In this document: positions 35,116 through 43,474 of the stretch, in pieces
How positions within the stretch are numbered: position 1 is the stretch's first letter
Layout of the letters: each line of letters begins with the position of its first letter
Source of the DNA: Evansella caseinilytica
GTDB taxonomy: Bacteria > Bacillota > Bacilli > Bacillales > Salisediminibacteriaceae
Length of the DNA: 64,000 bases
Direction: 5' to 3'
Assembly: GCF_900107275.1 (NCBI RefSeq)
Contig: NZ_FNPI01000011.1
Span: 62,001 to 126,000, forward strand
Translations under genes and position numbers: made by a program
Notes under the pieces: generated by a model
What the model saw: only the letters and a program-made list of their open reading frames with translations
What the model was told of the DNA's origin: nothing
The model's database searches: none

Positions 35116-36021
35116 TTATTTTAAGTTAAATAAAATATTTATTACTTCCTCTGTGGCTCTGGCAATCAGTTCATCGCTATGTTCCCCATCGCGGTTGTCC
35201 TTGCTGGAAAGCACGGCAAGGATAACCGGTTCTTTTTCCGGTGGCCAAATGACAGCAATATCGTTTCGGGTTCCATAAGAGCCCGATCCTGTTTTATCTC
35301 CCACTTCCCAGCCTTCCGGTACCCCCGAGCGTATGAGGTCATCTCCGGTTGTGTTTCTCTTGAGCCAATCGATCATCAGCTCTTGCTTGTCAGCGGGCAG
35401 GGAGTCGCCTAAGGTGAAGGCCTGAAGACTTTTCGCCAATGCCTCTGGGGTGCTCGTATCTTGAATTTCCCCGGGTTCCACATCATTTAAATCCGGTTCA
35501 ATTCTCGCAGGCTCTGTTACCGTGTCACCAATAGCTCTCAACCCTGCTTTCAAACCCTCCGGTCCGCCGATTTCCTGAAAAATCAAATTGGCAGCTGTGT
35601 TATCGCTATAGCGGATAGAGGCATCGCTAAGCTCTTTTAAAGTCATTCCAGAATCAACATGCTTTTCGGTAATCGGGTTGTAGTTGACTAAATCATCCTT
35701 CGAGTACGTAATGAGCTGATCTAAATCTTCCAGCGATTTTTGTTGCAGCAGAACACCGACGGCGAGCGGTTTATGAGTAGAAGCATAGATGAAACGTTCA
35801 TCGGCACGGTAAGCAACCGTTTCGCCTGTACCGGTATCGAGCGCATATATTCCCAGGCGAGCATCGTATTCTTCTTCCAGCTTGCTAAAAATTTCATCCG
35901 CGGCACTTGCAGGATTTTCAGGCTCAGACGGATCTGAATCAGCATAGTCCTTGTCATTCGAACATCCAAACAGTAAAAGCGCTCCAAGCAGGATGGAGCA
36001 TGTCATTTTTGTCATCTTCAT
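35116..36021 (-). CDS. blaP: Class A beta-lactamase (lipoprotein)
   Basis: A penicillin-hydrolysing serine enzyme of 301 residues anchored by a lipobox (LLFGC, cysteine 20). The active-site motif is S81-T-H-K84, the second is S139-D-N141 (RYSDNTAAN), the omega-loop glutamate lies in ARIEPDLNDVEPG, and the third motif is KTG in GDKTGSGSYG. All catalytic residues are present. The residue between Thr and Lys is His, where Phe, Ser or Tyr is more common. The promoter contains the same BlaI-type palindrome as the PBP promoter 14.7 kb away, so it should be beta-lactam-inducible through BlaR1/BlaI. Symbol by family; not a statement of identity to a named enzyme. Confidence 0.9.
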   Translation of the reverse strand: MKMTKMTCSILLGALLLFGCSNDKDYADSDPSEPENPASAADEIFSKLEEEYDARLGIYALDTGTGETVAYRADERFIYASTHKPLAVGVLLQQKSLEDLDQLITYSKDDLVNYNPITEKHVDSGMTLKELSDASIRYSDNTAANLIFQEIGGPEGLKAGLRAIGDTVTEPARIEPDLNDVEPGEIQDTSTPEALAKSLQAFTLGDSLPADKQELMIDWLKRNTTGDDLIRSGVPEGWEVGDKTGSGSYGTRNDIAVIWPPEKEPVILAVLSSKDNRDGEHSDELIARATEEVINILFNLK

Positions 36022-36119
36022 ATAAGTTTCCCCTCTCGCCTACATCGTTTTGATGCAGCTCGCTCCACAACAAAAACAAGCAGTAAGTTTTTTACAGCGA
36101 GCCACTTCATCTGACATTA

Positions 36120-36148
36120 AATATTACATATGTAATTTTTAATGTCAA
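36120..36148 (-). promoter_or_regulatory. Beta-lactamase promoter with BlaI operator
   Basis: On the minus strand TTGACA (36143-36148) and TAATAT form a promoter with a 16-base spacer. The perfect palindrome ATTACATATGTAAT (36123-36136) fills the spacer and overlaps the -10, ideal for repression. The same 14-mer in the same position occurs at 50866-50879. Confidence 0.85.
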
Positions 36149-36269
36149 CACTATTTTTTACAATGGGCATTTGACGAAGGGGTTTCATTGATACCGGCTC
36201 ATGTTTTTGCTTTGATAAACAAGCGAGTCGATATTGGTGGTAAAAATGTTGAACAAGCTAAGATTAACC

Positions 36270-36319
36270 AACAATATAAAGCTTGTGTATACATTAACAA
36301 AAAATTTGAAAATAAATAA
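36270..36319 (+). pseudogene. Possible remnant of a DUF1801 gene
   Basis: A stretch reading KACVYINKKFENK then stop. The DNA over KACVYINK (36278-36301) is nearly identical to the intact DUF1801 gene near 2868-2891. Only the tail is left, with no start or core domain, so it looks like the end of a decayed paralogue. The match is short and could be chance. Confidence 0.3.
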
Positions 36320-36353
36320 TTGAATTTTGTGGTAATTCCCGTATGACGTATGT

Positions 36354-36391
36354 TATAATCCCTTTATTGAAAATCGTAATCATTACTATTT
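36354..36391 (+). promoter_or_regulatory. cnt operon promoter with Zur box
   Basis: An extended -10 (TGTTATAAT, TATAAT at 36354-36359) is followed 11 bases later by AAATCGTAAT-C-ATTACTATTT (36371-36391). This is a 10-1-10 inverted repeat that differs at one position from the Bacillus Zur consensus. Zinc-loaded Zur should sit over the transcription start and repress the metallophore genes. Confidence 0.85.
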
Positions 36392-36425
36392 TCATCTAGA
36401 GAATGAATATCCATCATGATCAGCG

Positions 36426-36577
36426 TGTGTACAAAAAGGAAGATGTAACAGCGGCACAAGGTTGACGCGCGGCCGGCTTGAGCAGCGAAGCGTATAAAGG
36501 ATGTGCGTGAACTGCGGAGGGCATCGCAACAAAGACAATCGCAGGCTTGACGTTGTTTCCCTGACTTTTTGAACATC
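36426..36577. mobile_element. Short inverted-repeat element, copy 3, in the cnt leader
   Basis: About 152 bp from TGTGTACAAAAAGGAAG to TTTTTGAACATC, same orientation and length as the copy at 7054. It lies between the Zur box and cntK, so it is transcribed as part of the leader. No clear target duplication is left. Confidence 0.75.
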
Positions 36578-36607
36578 CTCTATAAGTCAATTCTAGGGGT
36601 AGGTGTG

Positions 36608-37498
36608 ATGAGACAGGAAATCGACTTTATCAAATTGAATCCAACGCAAAATATGACAATTCTGGTAAAAACGGAACATCCGGTGGAAGAGTATAAGCAT
36701 ATCGCGGCAAAAGTAATGTCATATGACAGCGTTTATGCCGAGCAAGTCGGTTTTATCAGGCAGCCGGGAAACAGGATCGCTACAGCGCACTTACAGATGG
36801 CGGGAGGTGAGTTTTGTGGTAATGCTTGTATGGCGTTAGCGGCGGTTATTGCATCCGAACGGGGGCTCCAGCGAAATGAATGGACGGAAATCGTGTTGGA
36901 AGCTTCAGGCGCTGCGGAATTAATTACATGCCGTGTGATAAAAAAGGCCGATAACTACAGCTGTCAAGTCGCTATGCCTGTTCCTGCGAAGATAGAACAG
37001 CGAACAGTAAACTACGATGGCAGCGAGTTGACGATCATTCTAGTAAAATATCAGCAGTTTATACACATTGTCATCGAAGTCGATGAATTTGACCTGTCAT
37101 TAAAAGAAAAAGCACAAACAATCGTTGAACTGATCGGAGCGGTGATGGATGTGGATCAAATCGGCATTTTATTGTACAAATCAGCGTCTGACGAAATGGC
37201 TCCCCTTATTTATGTCCCCCATTTGGAAAGCATGGTATGGGAAAGGGGGTGCGGGTCAGGCACTGCCTCCTTAGGAGCTTATCTGGCATGGAAGAATAAG
37301 AGAAAACTGGAGGCAAAGATAAAGCAGCCAGGCGGCATCATGCATGTTGCCGCTGATTATCTGGAAGGCAAGCTCACAGGTTTGCAAATTGAAGGCACTG
37401 TCGGAATCGTAGCGACAGGCAAAGCTTTCATCGATGGCGGTGTTGGAACTTTTCAACTGTCGCAAGGAATGGAAACAAGGGAAAAGTCTCGTTTTTGA
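36608..37498 (+). CDS. cntK: Histidine racemase of staphylopine-type metallophore synthesis
   Basis: A cytosolic cofactor-independent amino-acid racemase of 296 residues in the diaminopimelate-epimerase fold. The two catalytic cysteines are C70 in GGEFCGNACMAL and C215 in WERGCGSGTAS. In staphylopine synthesis CntK makes D-histidine for CntL. Identification rests on the fold plus the exact cntKLMABCDFE gene order that follows. The ATG at 36608 has AGGGGTAGGTG just upstream. It is slightly longer than the 273-residue staphylococcal protein. The Zur box upstream supports zinc control. In the same frame, after the stop, another 47 sense codons follow (see 37505). Confidence 0.85.
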   Translation: MRQEIDFIKLNPTQNMTILVKTEHPVEEYKHIAAKVMSYDSVYAEQVGFIRQPGNRIATAHLQMAGGEFCGNACMALAAVIASERGLQRNEWTEIVLEASGAAELITCRVIKKADNYSCQVAMPVPAKIEQRTVNYDGSELTIILVKYQQFIHIVIEVDEFDLSLKEKAQTIVELIGAVMDVDQIGILLYKSASDEMAPLIYVPHLESMVWERGCGSGTASLGAYLAWKNKRKLEAKIKQPGGIMHVAADYLEGKLTGLQIEGTVGIVATGKAFIDGGVGTFQLSQGMETREKSRF

Positions 37499-37504
37499 GC
37501 AGCT

Positions 37505-37642
37505 GTGGAAGCATCGAGCTATCCTTCACAACGAAGCGGCAAATGGCGCCGTTTTATTGAAAACATAATGGAGGAGGATAAGAACATCCTAGCGACTTCC
37601 CGTTGGAATGCTCGTAGTTTAAAAAAGATCCTTGAACAATAA
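37505..37642 (+). CDS. Small open frame between cntK and cntL, same frame as cntK
   Basis: From GTG 37505 to TAA 37640-37642, 45 residues including GKWRRFIENIMEEDKNILAT and ending WNARSLKKILEQ. It is in frame with cntK directly after its TGA and has a protein-like, helical composition. No ribosome site precedes it. It could be a C-terminal extension cut off by a new stop, a readthrough product, or a remnant. I do not recognise it. Confidence 0.35.
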   Translation: MEASSYPSQRSGKWRRFIENIMEEDKNILATSRWNARSLKKILEQ

Positions 37643-37668
37643 ATAACACACTTATTGGAGTGAGAGGA

Positions 37669-38463
37669 ATGACTGCGATCAAAACGTTTCAGGATGATTT
37701 AAAGGCGTTTTTGGAAAAGTTCACCGCATCTGCAGAAAAATTCGATGGCACAATCCGCCATTGTTCCGAGTTGGAGCAATTAATAAATGAGTACACATCT
37801 TTTATCACAAGTAAACACAAGAAGAAAATCTGGAAGCAGCTGGAGTTGCAAACATCCAGTGAATGGAGACAGCTCGCCGCCGACTTAAGAAGGGAATCGG
37901 CCCAATGCGTAGCGATGATGGAAAAATACCGGGCATTGAAGCTGCTGTATGGAAAAGAGGAACTAACCGATTATTTCCAAAATATTGAATCGTGTATTGA
38001 AAGGGAATTCCAACGCTTCCCGATTACTTCTGACGCAAAAGTACTGTTAGTCGGCTCCGGCGCCTTTCCAATGACACCATTGCTTATTGCCAGGCGAACA
38101 ATGGCGGAGGTTGTCGGAATAGATATTGACGACGAGGCGATTCAGCTCGGCCGAAACGTGATAGAGAAATTAGGCAACGGCTTACACATCCGATTAGTAA
38201 ATCAATCGCTGGAAAAGCTGCCGTTTATAAAGCATGCCACCCACGTCATTTTTAGTTCGACCGTTGAAGCCAAATATGACATGCTGCATCAATTGCATGC
38301 ATTGACGAAGACAAATGTCGTCGTTGCTGTGAGATATGGTGATCAGTTAAAGTCGTTGTTTAATTATCCAATGCGCGAGGTAGATGCCCAAAAATGGAAG
38401 CTGGCGGAAAAAATAGTGCAGCCGAATCATATCTTTGATATTGCTTTATATAAAAAAGCGTAG
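37669..38463 (+). CDS. cntL: Nicotianamine synthase-like aminobutyryltransferase
   Basis: A cytosolic enzyme of 264 residues with a SAM-binding Rossmann core, AKVLLVGSGAFPMTPLLIAR, typical of nicotianamine synthase-like proteins. In the staphylopine pathway CntL moves the aminobutyrate group of SAM onto D-histidine. An N-terminal helical domain (about residues 1-120) precedes the core, as in the family. The ATG at 37669 has GGAG 8 bases upstream. It lies between cntK and cntM, matching the known order. If a different amino acid is used, the product would differ from staphylopine. Confidence 0.9.
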   Translation: MTAIKTFQDDLKAFLEKFTASAEKFDGTIRHCSELEQLINEYTSFITSKHKKKIWKQLELQTSSEWRQLAADLRRESAQCVAMMEKYRALKLLYGKEELTDYFQNIESCIEREFQRFPITSDAKVLLVGSGAFPMTPLLIARRTMAEVVGIDIDDEAIQLGRNVIEKLGNGLHIRLVNQSLEKLPFIKHATHVIFSSTVEAKYDMLHQLHALTKTNVVVAVRYGDQLKSLFNYPMREVDAQKWKLAEKIVQPNHIFDIALYKKA

Positions 38464-38495
38464 CTTGCTAGTTTGCGAGAAAGGAAGGTTTTTCT

Positions 38496-39806
38496 ATGAG
38501 TGACTTGAAGCGAGTCTTGCTGTTGGGAACAGGTCCTGTAGCCATTCAGCTTGCCGTGAATTTTAAAAAACAGCTGAATTCCTATGTGGGGATTGCCGGT
38601 AGGGATTCTGTCCGTTCCGAAAGCTTTTTTGCGGCGGTAAAGCAAAGTCATTATCAGGTACGCGCGGCCGTTCAAAATGAAAAGCATGAAAGGATGCAAG
38701 GGGAATGCGTCATTGACAACGTTTTTAAAGGGTATGGAAGCATTGAAGGGGAATGGGATACCATTATTTTTTCCATCACAACAGACGCTTATATCGAAGT
38801 GTTGAAGCAGCTCAGTGATAAGCTTTTGAATCAGGTTAGATGTATTGTGTTAATTTCGCCGACTTTCGGCTCGAACAGCTTAATAAAGAATTACATGAGC
38901 GCCCTTCACTCGAACGCGGAAATCATCAGCTTTTCCACATACTTCGGCGATACTCGCTGGGCGGGAGGAGTACCGGCGAACAAGGTGATAACAACCGCGG
39001 TGAAGAAAAAAATATATCTAGGTTCGACACGTTGTCCATCAGGAAATGTTCAGCGGCTGTCTCAAATGTACGAACAGCTGGATGTTACCGTGGAAGTCAT
39101 GAAAACGCCAATTGAGGCGGAAACGAGAAATATTTCGTTATACGTTCACCCGCCGCTATTTATGAATGAATTTTCATTAAATGCCGTATTTGGCGACACA
39201 GCTGTCAGGAAGTACGTGTATAAGCTTTTTCCTGAAGGACCGATAACGCCATCGTTGATTCGCGATATGCTGGCCCAATGGAAAGAAATGATGACTATTT
39301 TAAAAAAATTAAACATAGAAAGTATCAATTTGCTTCAATTTATGACGGATGATAATTATCCGGTGAGACCGGAAAGCTTATCCCGACAGGATATCGAGAA
39401 TTTCGATCGGTTGGAGCCGATTCATCAGGAGTATTTATTATATGTGCGATATGCTTCGCTGCTGATTGATCCTTTCTCAAAGCCGGACGCGGACGGAAAG
39501 TATTTTGATTTCTCCGCTATCCCAATTAAAAACATATTTGTCAACCGAGAAGGGGATCTGGATATTCCGCGCATGCCCAAGGAGGACTATTACCGTGTGA
39601 AAATGATCCAGGGGATTGCCAATCATTTAGATGTGCCTTGTCCGACCATGGACAGATTCGTTGCAATCTATGAGGACAAAATGACAAAGGCTGCGCAACG
39701 TCATGCAGGAGAGCGGTTATCCAAAGCATTTACAGTGCAACGCTTTGAAGAGGAGTTGCAGATGATTTGCAGCGAGGGAAGTGAATTATCCAGGCAAACG
39801 CCGTAA
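38496..39806 (+). CDS. cntM: Opine-type metallophore dehydrogenase (staphylopine dehydrogenase-like)
   Basis: An NADPH-dependent dehydrogenase of 436 residues, close to the 433 of staphylococcal CntM. The N-terminal nucleotide-binding motif is VLLLGTGPVAIQLAVNF. The middle contains STYFGDTRWAGGVPANKVIT and the C-terminal domain ELETR-like segment PIEAETRNISLYVHPPLF, with a candidate catalytic histidine in VHPPLFMN. It should reductively join the CntL product to an alpha-keto acid (pyruvate for staphylopine, alpha-ketoglutarate for pseudopaline). The sequence does not tell me which. Confidence 0.9.
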   Translation: MSDLKRVLLLGTGPVAIQLAVNFKKQLNSYVGIAGRDSVRSESFFAAVKQSHYQVRAAVQNEKHERMQGECVIDNVFKGYGSIEGEWDTIIFSITTDAYIEVLKQLSDKLLNQVRCIVLISPTFGSNSLIKNYMSALHSNAEIISFSTYFGDTRWAGGVPANKVITTAVKKKIYLGSTRCPSGNVQRLSQMYEQLDVTVEVMKTPIEAETRNISLYVHPPLFMNEFSLNAVFGDTAVRKYVYKLFPEGPITPSLIRDMLAQWKEMMTILKKLNIESINLLQFMTDDNYPVRPESLSRQDIENFDRLEPIHQEYLLYVRYASLLIDPFSKPDADGKYFDFSAIPIKNIFVNREGDLDIPRMPKEDYYRVKMIQGIANHLDVPCPTMDRFVAIYEDKMTKAAQRHAGERLSKAFTVQRFEEELQMICSEGSELSRQTP

Positions 39807-39953
39807 GCGAACGGGCGCTTTTCTTGCCGGAAAACCGTGAATCAGTACTTATTTCAAATCGAAATGATGTTGATTATCACCCTAATGACAGGCAACATCA
39901 CACAGATTTCGCTGAAAAAAACGACTTTCAGAAAAAAGGAGAGGGAAAAAATC

Positions 39954-41579
39954 ATGTTTTGGAAAAAATGGAAGCTGGCAGCAATCGGTTTTTTCATCAT
40001 ATCGGTTTTCGCCGCATGCTCCAACGATGCGGAAAAGTCCGCCAGTGAAGACAACGATGGCGCTGCCTCCACACATAATAACGAACTCATTTATGCGACG
40101 GCAAGGGATATCAATGATATGAACCCTCACTTCTACGCGGGCTCCATGCCGGCTCAAGGGATGGTATATGAATCGTTGGTTGAAAATACGGCGAGCGGGA
40201 TGGAACCACTGCTCGCGGAATCATGGGATATTTCCGAAGACGGAAAAGTGTATACCTTTTATTTAAGGGAAGATGTGACGTTTCATGATGGAGAACCGTT
40301 TAACGCCGAGGCAGTAAAAAATAATATCGATGCCGTGCAGAATAATGCAGAAACACATTCGTGGATTAAGCTGTCCACAAAAATCGTCAGCTGCAATGTG
40401 GTCGACGAATATACCGTTGAACTGGTGCTGTCGGAAGCCTATTATCCGACGTTGAATGAATTGTCCATGACCAGACCTTATGTATTTATCTCACCGAAGG
40501 ATTTTATTGACGGCGAAACAAAGGATGGCGTATCCGAGTTTAACGGTACAGGTCCGTATATTCTCACCGACCATCAAATCGATGAATATGCCACGTTTAC
40601 AGCGAATGAGAACTACTGGGGCGGCTCTCCTTCCATCGAGAAGATCACCGCCAAGGTGCTTCCGGCTGGAGAAACAACCTTTTTGGCAATGCAAAAAGGA
40701 GAAGTCAACTTTGCATTCACAGATGACTGGGGGGCGGACAGCCTCGATGTGGACGCCATGAATCAATTGGTTGCTGCGGGCGGTTATCAACTTGTCAGAA
40801 GCGAAGCGATGAACACGAAAATGATTGCGGCTAACAGCAGCAAAGACGACAATCCGGTAAGTGAAACGGCTGTGCGTGAAGCTGTCTGGTACGCCATCGA
40901 CAGGGAAACGATCGTTGAGGATATTTTATCCGGTACGGAAACAGCAGCAGATACATTGTTCTCGCAAAACATCCAGTATGCTGACGTTGATTTGAAGCAG
41001 CGAGGCTATGATATCGCAACGGCGGAGGCGATACTGGAAGATGCCGGCTGGATATTCGAGAGTGGAGGGGAAATCAGGATGAAGGACGGTGTGCCGCTGG
41101 CGATGAAGCTTTACTATGACAGCAATTCTTCTTCCCAAAAAACACAGGCGGAATTTATTCAGGCGTCCTTAAAGGACATCGGCATGCAACTGGAAATTTT
41201 CGGCGAAGAATCAACCTCCATCGCTAACAGAAGGGCAACCGGCGATTATGATTTGCTGTTCAATCAAACATGGGGCCTGGCGTACGATCCGCAAAGCACC
41301 ATTGCCGCTTTTACATCCGAGTCTTCTTATTTACATACTACAAGCGGTATTGCGAAAGCCGAGGAACTCTACCGGCTGATTGAAGAAGTGATGGTGTCCA
41401 CGGAGGAAGAAACGAGAAAGGCGATGTATGCCGACATTTTAGCCATCGTTCACGAGGAAGCAGTCTTCATTCCGATTTCCAACGGCAGTGTCACGGTAGT
41501 CGCTCCGGAAAATTTAGCGGGTATTTCATTCAAGCAAACACAATTTGAGCTGCCGTTTGAGCAACTGTCCTTTGAATAA
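39954..41579 (+). CDS. cntA: Metal-metallophore ABC transporter substrate-binding lipoprotein
   Basis: A surface receptor of 541 residues in the peptide/nickel-binding SBP_bac_5 family. A signal peptide with the lipobox FAAC (cysteine 21) leads into a mature protein with NELIYATARDINDMNPHFY and the family hallmark WDISEDGKVYTFYLREDVTFHDGEPFNAEA (in part). In the cnt system CntA captures the metal-loaded metallophore. The ATG at 39954 follows AAAGGAGAGGG; an upstream in-frame start would give a tail before the signal peptide and is unlikely. 147 bases separate it from cntM. Confidence 0.9.
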   Translation: MFWKKWKLAAIGFFIISVFAACSNDAEKSASEDNDGAASTHNNELIYATARDINDMNPHFYAGSMPAQGMVYESLVENTASGMEPLLAESWDISEDGKVYTFYLREDVTFHDGEPFNAEAVKNNIDAVQNNAETHSWIKLSTKIVSCNVVDEYTVELVLSEAYYPTLNELSMTRPYVFISPKDFIDGETKDGVSEFNGTGPYILTDHQIDEYATFTANENYWGGSPSIEKITAKVLPAGETTFLAMQKGEVNFAFTDDWGADSLDVDAMNQLVAAGGYQLVRSEAMNTKMIAANSSKDDNPVSETAVREAVWYAIDRETIVEDILSGTETAADTLFSQNIQYADVDLKQRGYDIATAEAILEDAGWIFESGGEIRMKDGVPLAMKLYYDSNSSSQKTQAEFIQASLKDIGMQLEIFGEESTSIANRRATGDYDLLFNQTWGLAYDPQSTIAAFTSESSYLHTTSGIAKAEELYRLIEEVMVSTEEETRKAMYADILAIVHEEAVFIPISNGSVTVVAPENLAGISFKQTQFELPFEQLSFE

Positions 41580-41651
41580 CATTTTTTTGGAAAGTGTTAG
41601 TAATGAGACAGCAACCTTTTTTAAGCACGTGTTCAAAAAAGGAGGTTTTTC

Positions 41652-42584
41652 ATGGGAAGATACATGGTGAAAAGGGTGTTAATGTCGATTCCCTTGCTGT
41701 TGGTTATTTCGTTTTTAACGTTTGTGTTAATTAATCTCTCCCCCTTAGAACCTGCTGAAGTCGTGTTGCAGTCACAGGGGGTTCCAAAGATAACCGAGGA
41801 ATTGCTGGAGCAAACAAAAGAGGAGCTGGGATTGGATAAGCCTTTTTTCATTCGTTATATTCATTGGCTTATCGACTGCATACGGTTGGATTTCGGGGAG
41901 TCGTTTGTTACTGGAAAGCCGGTTTGGTCGTTAATCGGTCCGGCGTTTCTAAATACGTTCAAGCTGACGATGGTTTCCTCCGTTATCATTATTCTTTTAT
42001 CGATAGGATTAGGAATCATTTGCGCGTTAAAGGAAGGGAAATTCATCGATCACTCGGTAAGGGGAATCTCCTTTTTCTTGACGTCAATGCCGCCATACTT
42101 GCTGGCATCTCTGATGATCTGGTATTTTTCCGTGCAATTGGATTTGCTGCCGACAAGCGGAATGACTTCGTATCAAAGCTACATACTTCCTGTGACCGTG
42201 ATTACTATCAGCTACGCGGGAATCTATTTCAGGGTTGTCAGAAGCTCCATGCTGACCAATTTAAATGAAGAGTATGTTTTGTTTGGAAGGGCAAGCGGGC
42301 TGCCGGAAAGGTTAATCACCATGCATGTTTTAAGAAATTCGCTGCAGGTTGCCGTATCGGTCTTTTGCATGGCGATACCGATTATCCTTGGAAGTACAGT
42401 AGTAATTGAAAATGTTTTTGCCTGGCCTGGTTTAGGCAGCCTGAGCGTCAGGGCAATTCTGAGCAGGGATTTCCCGGTCATTCAGGCGTATGTTCTCCTA
42501 TTGGCAGCAGCCTTTGTCGTATTTAATACCATTTCCGATATGATTAATGCGGCAATGAATCCTAAATTAAGGAATGATCTCTGA
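41652..42584 (+). CDS. cntB: Metallophore ABC transporter permease
   Basis: A membrane subunit of 310 residues, DppB/NikB type. It opens YMVKRVLMSIPLLLVISFLTFVLINLSP and has LDKPFFIRYIHWL, then five further hydrophobic segments. The ATPase-contact loop includes EEYVLFGRASGLPERLITMHVLRNS. It overlaps cntC by one base (TGATG). AAAAAGGAGG precedes the ATG by 8 bases. Fourth transport-related position of the cnt order. Confidence 0.88.
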   Translation: MGRYMVKRVLMSIPLLLVISFLTFVLINLSPLEPAEVVLQSQGVPKITEELLEQTKEELGLDKPFFIRYIHWLIDCIRLDFGESFVTGKPVWSLIGPAFLNTFKLTMVSSVIIILLSIGLGIICALKEGKFIDHSVRGISFFLTSMPPYLLASLMIWYFSVQLDLLPTSGMTSYQSYILPVTVITISYAGIYFRVVRSSMLTNLNEEYVLFGRASGLPERLITMHVLRNSLQVAVSVFCMAIPIILGSTVVIENVFAWPGLGSLSVRAILSRDFPVIQAYVLLLAAAFVVFNTISDMINAAMNPKLRNDL

Positions 42585-43474
42585 TGAGGGTAGTAAAAAA
42601 CCTATGGAAAGATAAACTCGCTGCCGCATCCTTCCTCGTTATCATGGTGACGATTACTGCGGGGATAGCTGCACCGCTCATTGCACCGAACGATCCGAAC
42701 GAGGTGAATATGAATCTCCGGTATGCGGCTTCATCATGGGAGTATTTACTAGGCAATGATCACCTTGGAAGATGCATATTATCCAGGTTGATTTATGGGA
42801 TTCGTCCTAGTGTGCTGTGGGTGTTGGTTGCCTTATTCATCTCCGTTTTCATCGGGGCGGTGCTTGGCTTTGCGGCGGGCTACTTCAGGGGAAAAACAGA
42901 TGCGTTGGTGATGAGAATGTGCGATACAATGCTCTCCTTCCCGGGCTACGTCATGGCCCTGGCAATTGTCGGTATTTTAGGCGTTGGACTTGAAAATATT
43001 CTGATCGCGTTTATTTTGATTAAATGGGCCTGGTTTGCCCGGTTGATCAGAACGTCGGTGATGCAGTATGCAGAACAGGGATATGTGAAGTTTGCCAAAG
43101 CTTCAGGCATCAGTGATTTCAAAATTATTTATCAGCATATTGTTCCAGTGACCCTTTCCGACATTGCCGTGCTCTCCAGCAGCTCGATTGGTTCGATGGT
43201 CTTGCAAATCTCCGGATTTTCCTTTCTCGGCTTAGGTATTCAGGCTCCGAATGCCGAGTGGGGGATGATGCTAAACGAGGCGAGGGAAACCATGCTTACA
43301 AAACCGGAGTTAATGCTGGCGCCGGCGTTTGCGATCATTATCGTCGTTTCTGCGTTTAATTTCCTGTCCGATGCCCTTCAGGTTGCGCTAGATCCGAAAT
43401 TAGTAACCTCTAAAAAGCGGTCGTTTGGAACAAACGCAAAAAATAAGCTGCAGGAAAAAGAGGTGGCAAGTTAA
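42584..43474 (+). CDS. cntC: Metallophore ABC transporter permease
   Basis: The second membrane subunit, 296 residues, DppC/NikC type. It begins with a single hydrophobic helix (KLAAASFLVIMVTITAGIAA), then LLGNDHLGRCILSRLIYGIRPS, a family hallmark, and the contact loop YVKFAKASGISDFKIIYQHIVP. Stop-start overlap with cntB shows translational coupling. Works with CntB, CntD and CntF to import the metal complex. Confidence 0.88.
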   Translation: MRVVKNLWKDKLAAASFLVIMVTITAGIAAPLIAPNDPNEVNMNLRYAASSWEYLLGNDHLGRCILSRLIYGIRPSVLWVLVALFISVFIGAVLGFAAGYFRGKTDALVMRMCDTMLSFPGYVMALAIVGILGVGLENILIAFILIKWAWFARLIRTSVMQYAEQGYVKFAKASGISDFKIIYQHIVPVTLSDIAVLSSSSIGSMVLQISGFSFLGLGIQAPNAEWGMMLNEARETMLTKPELMLAPAFAIIIVVSAFNFLSDALQVALDPKLVTSKKRSFGTNAKNKLQEKEVAS

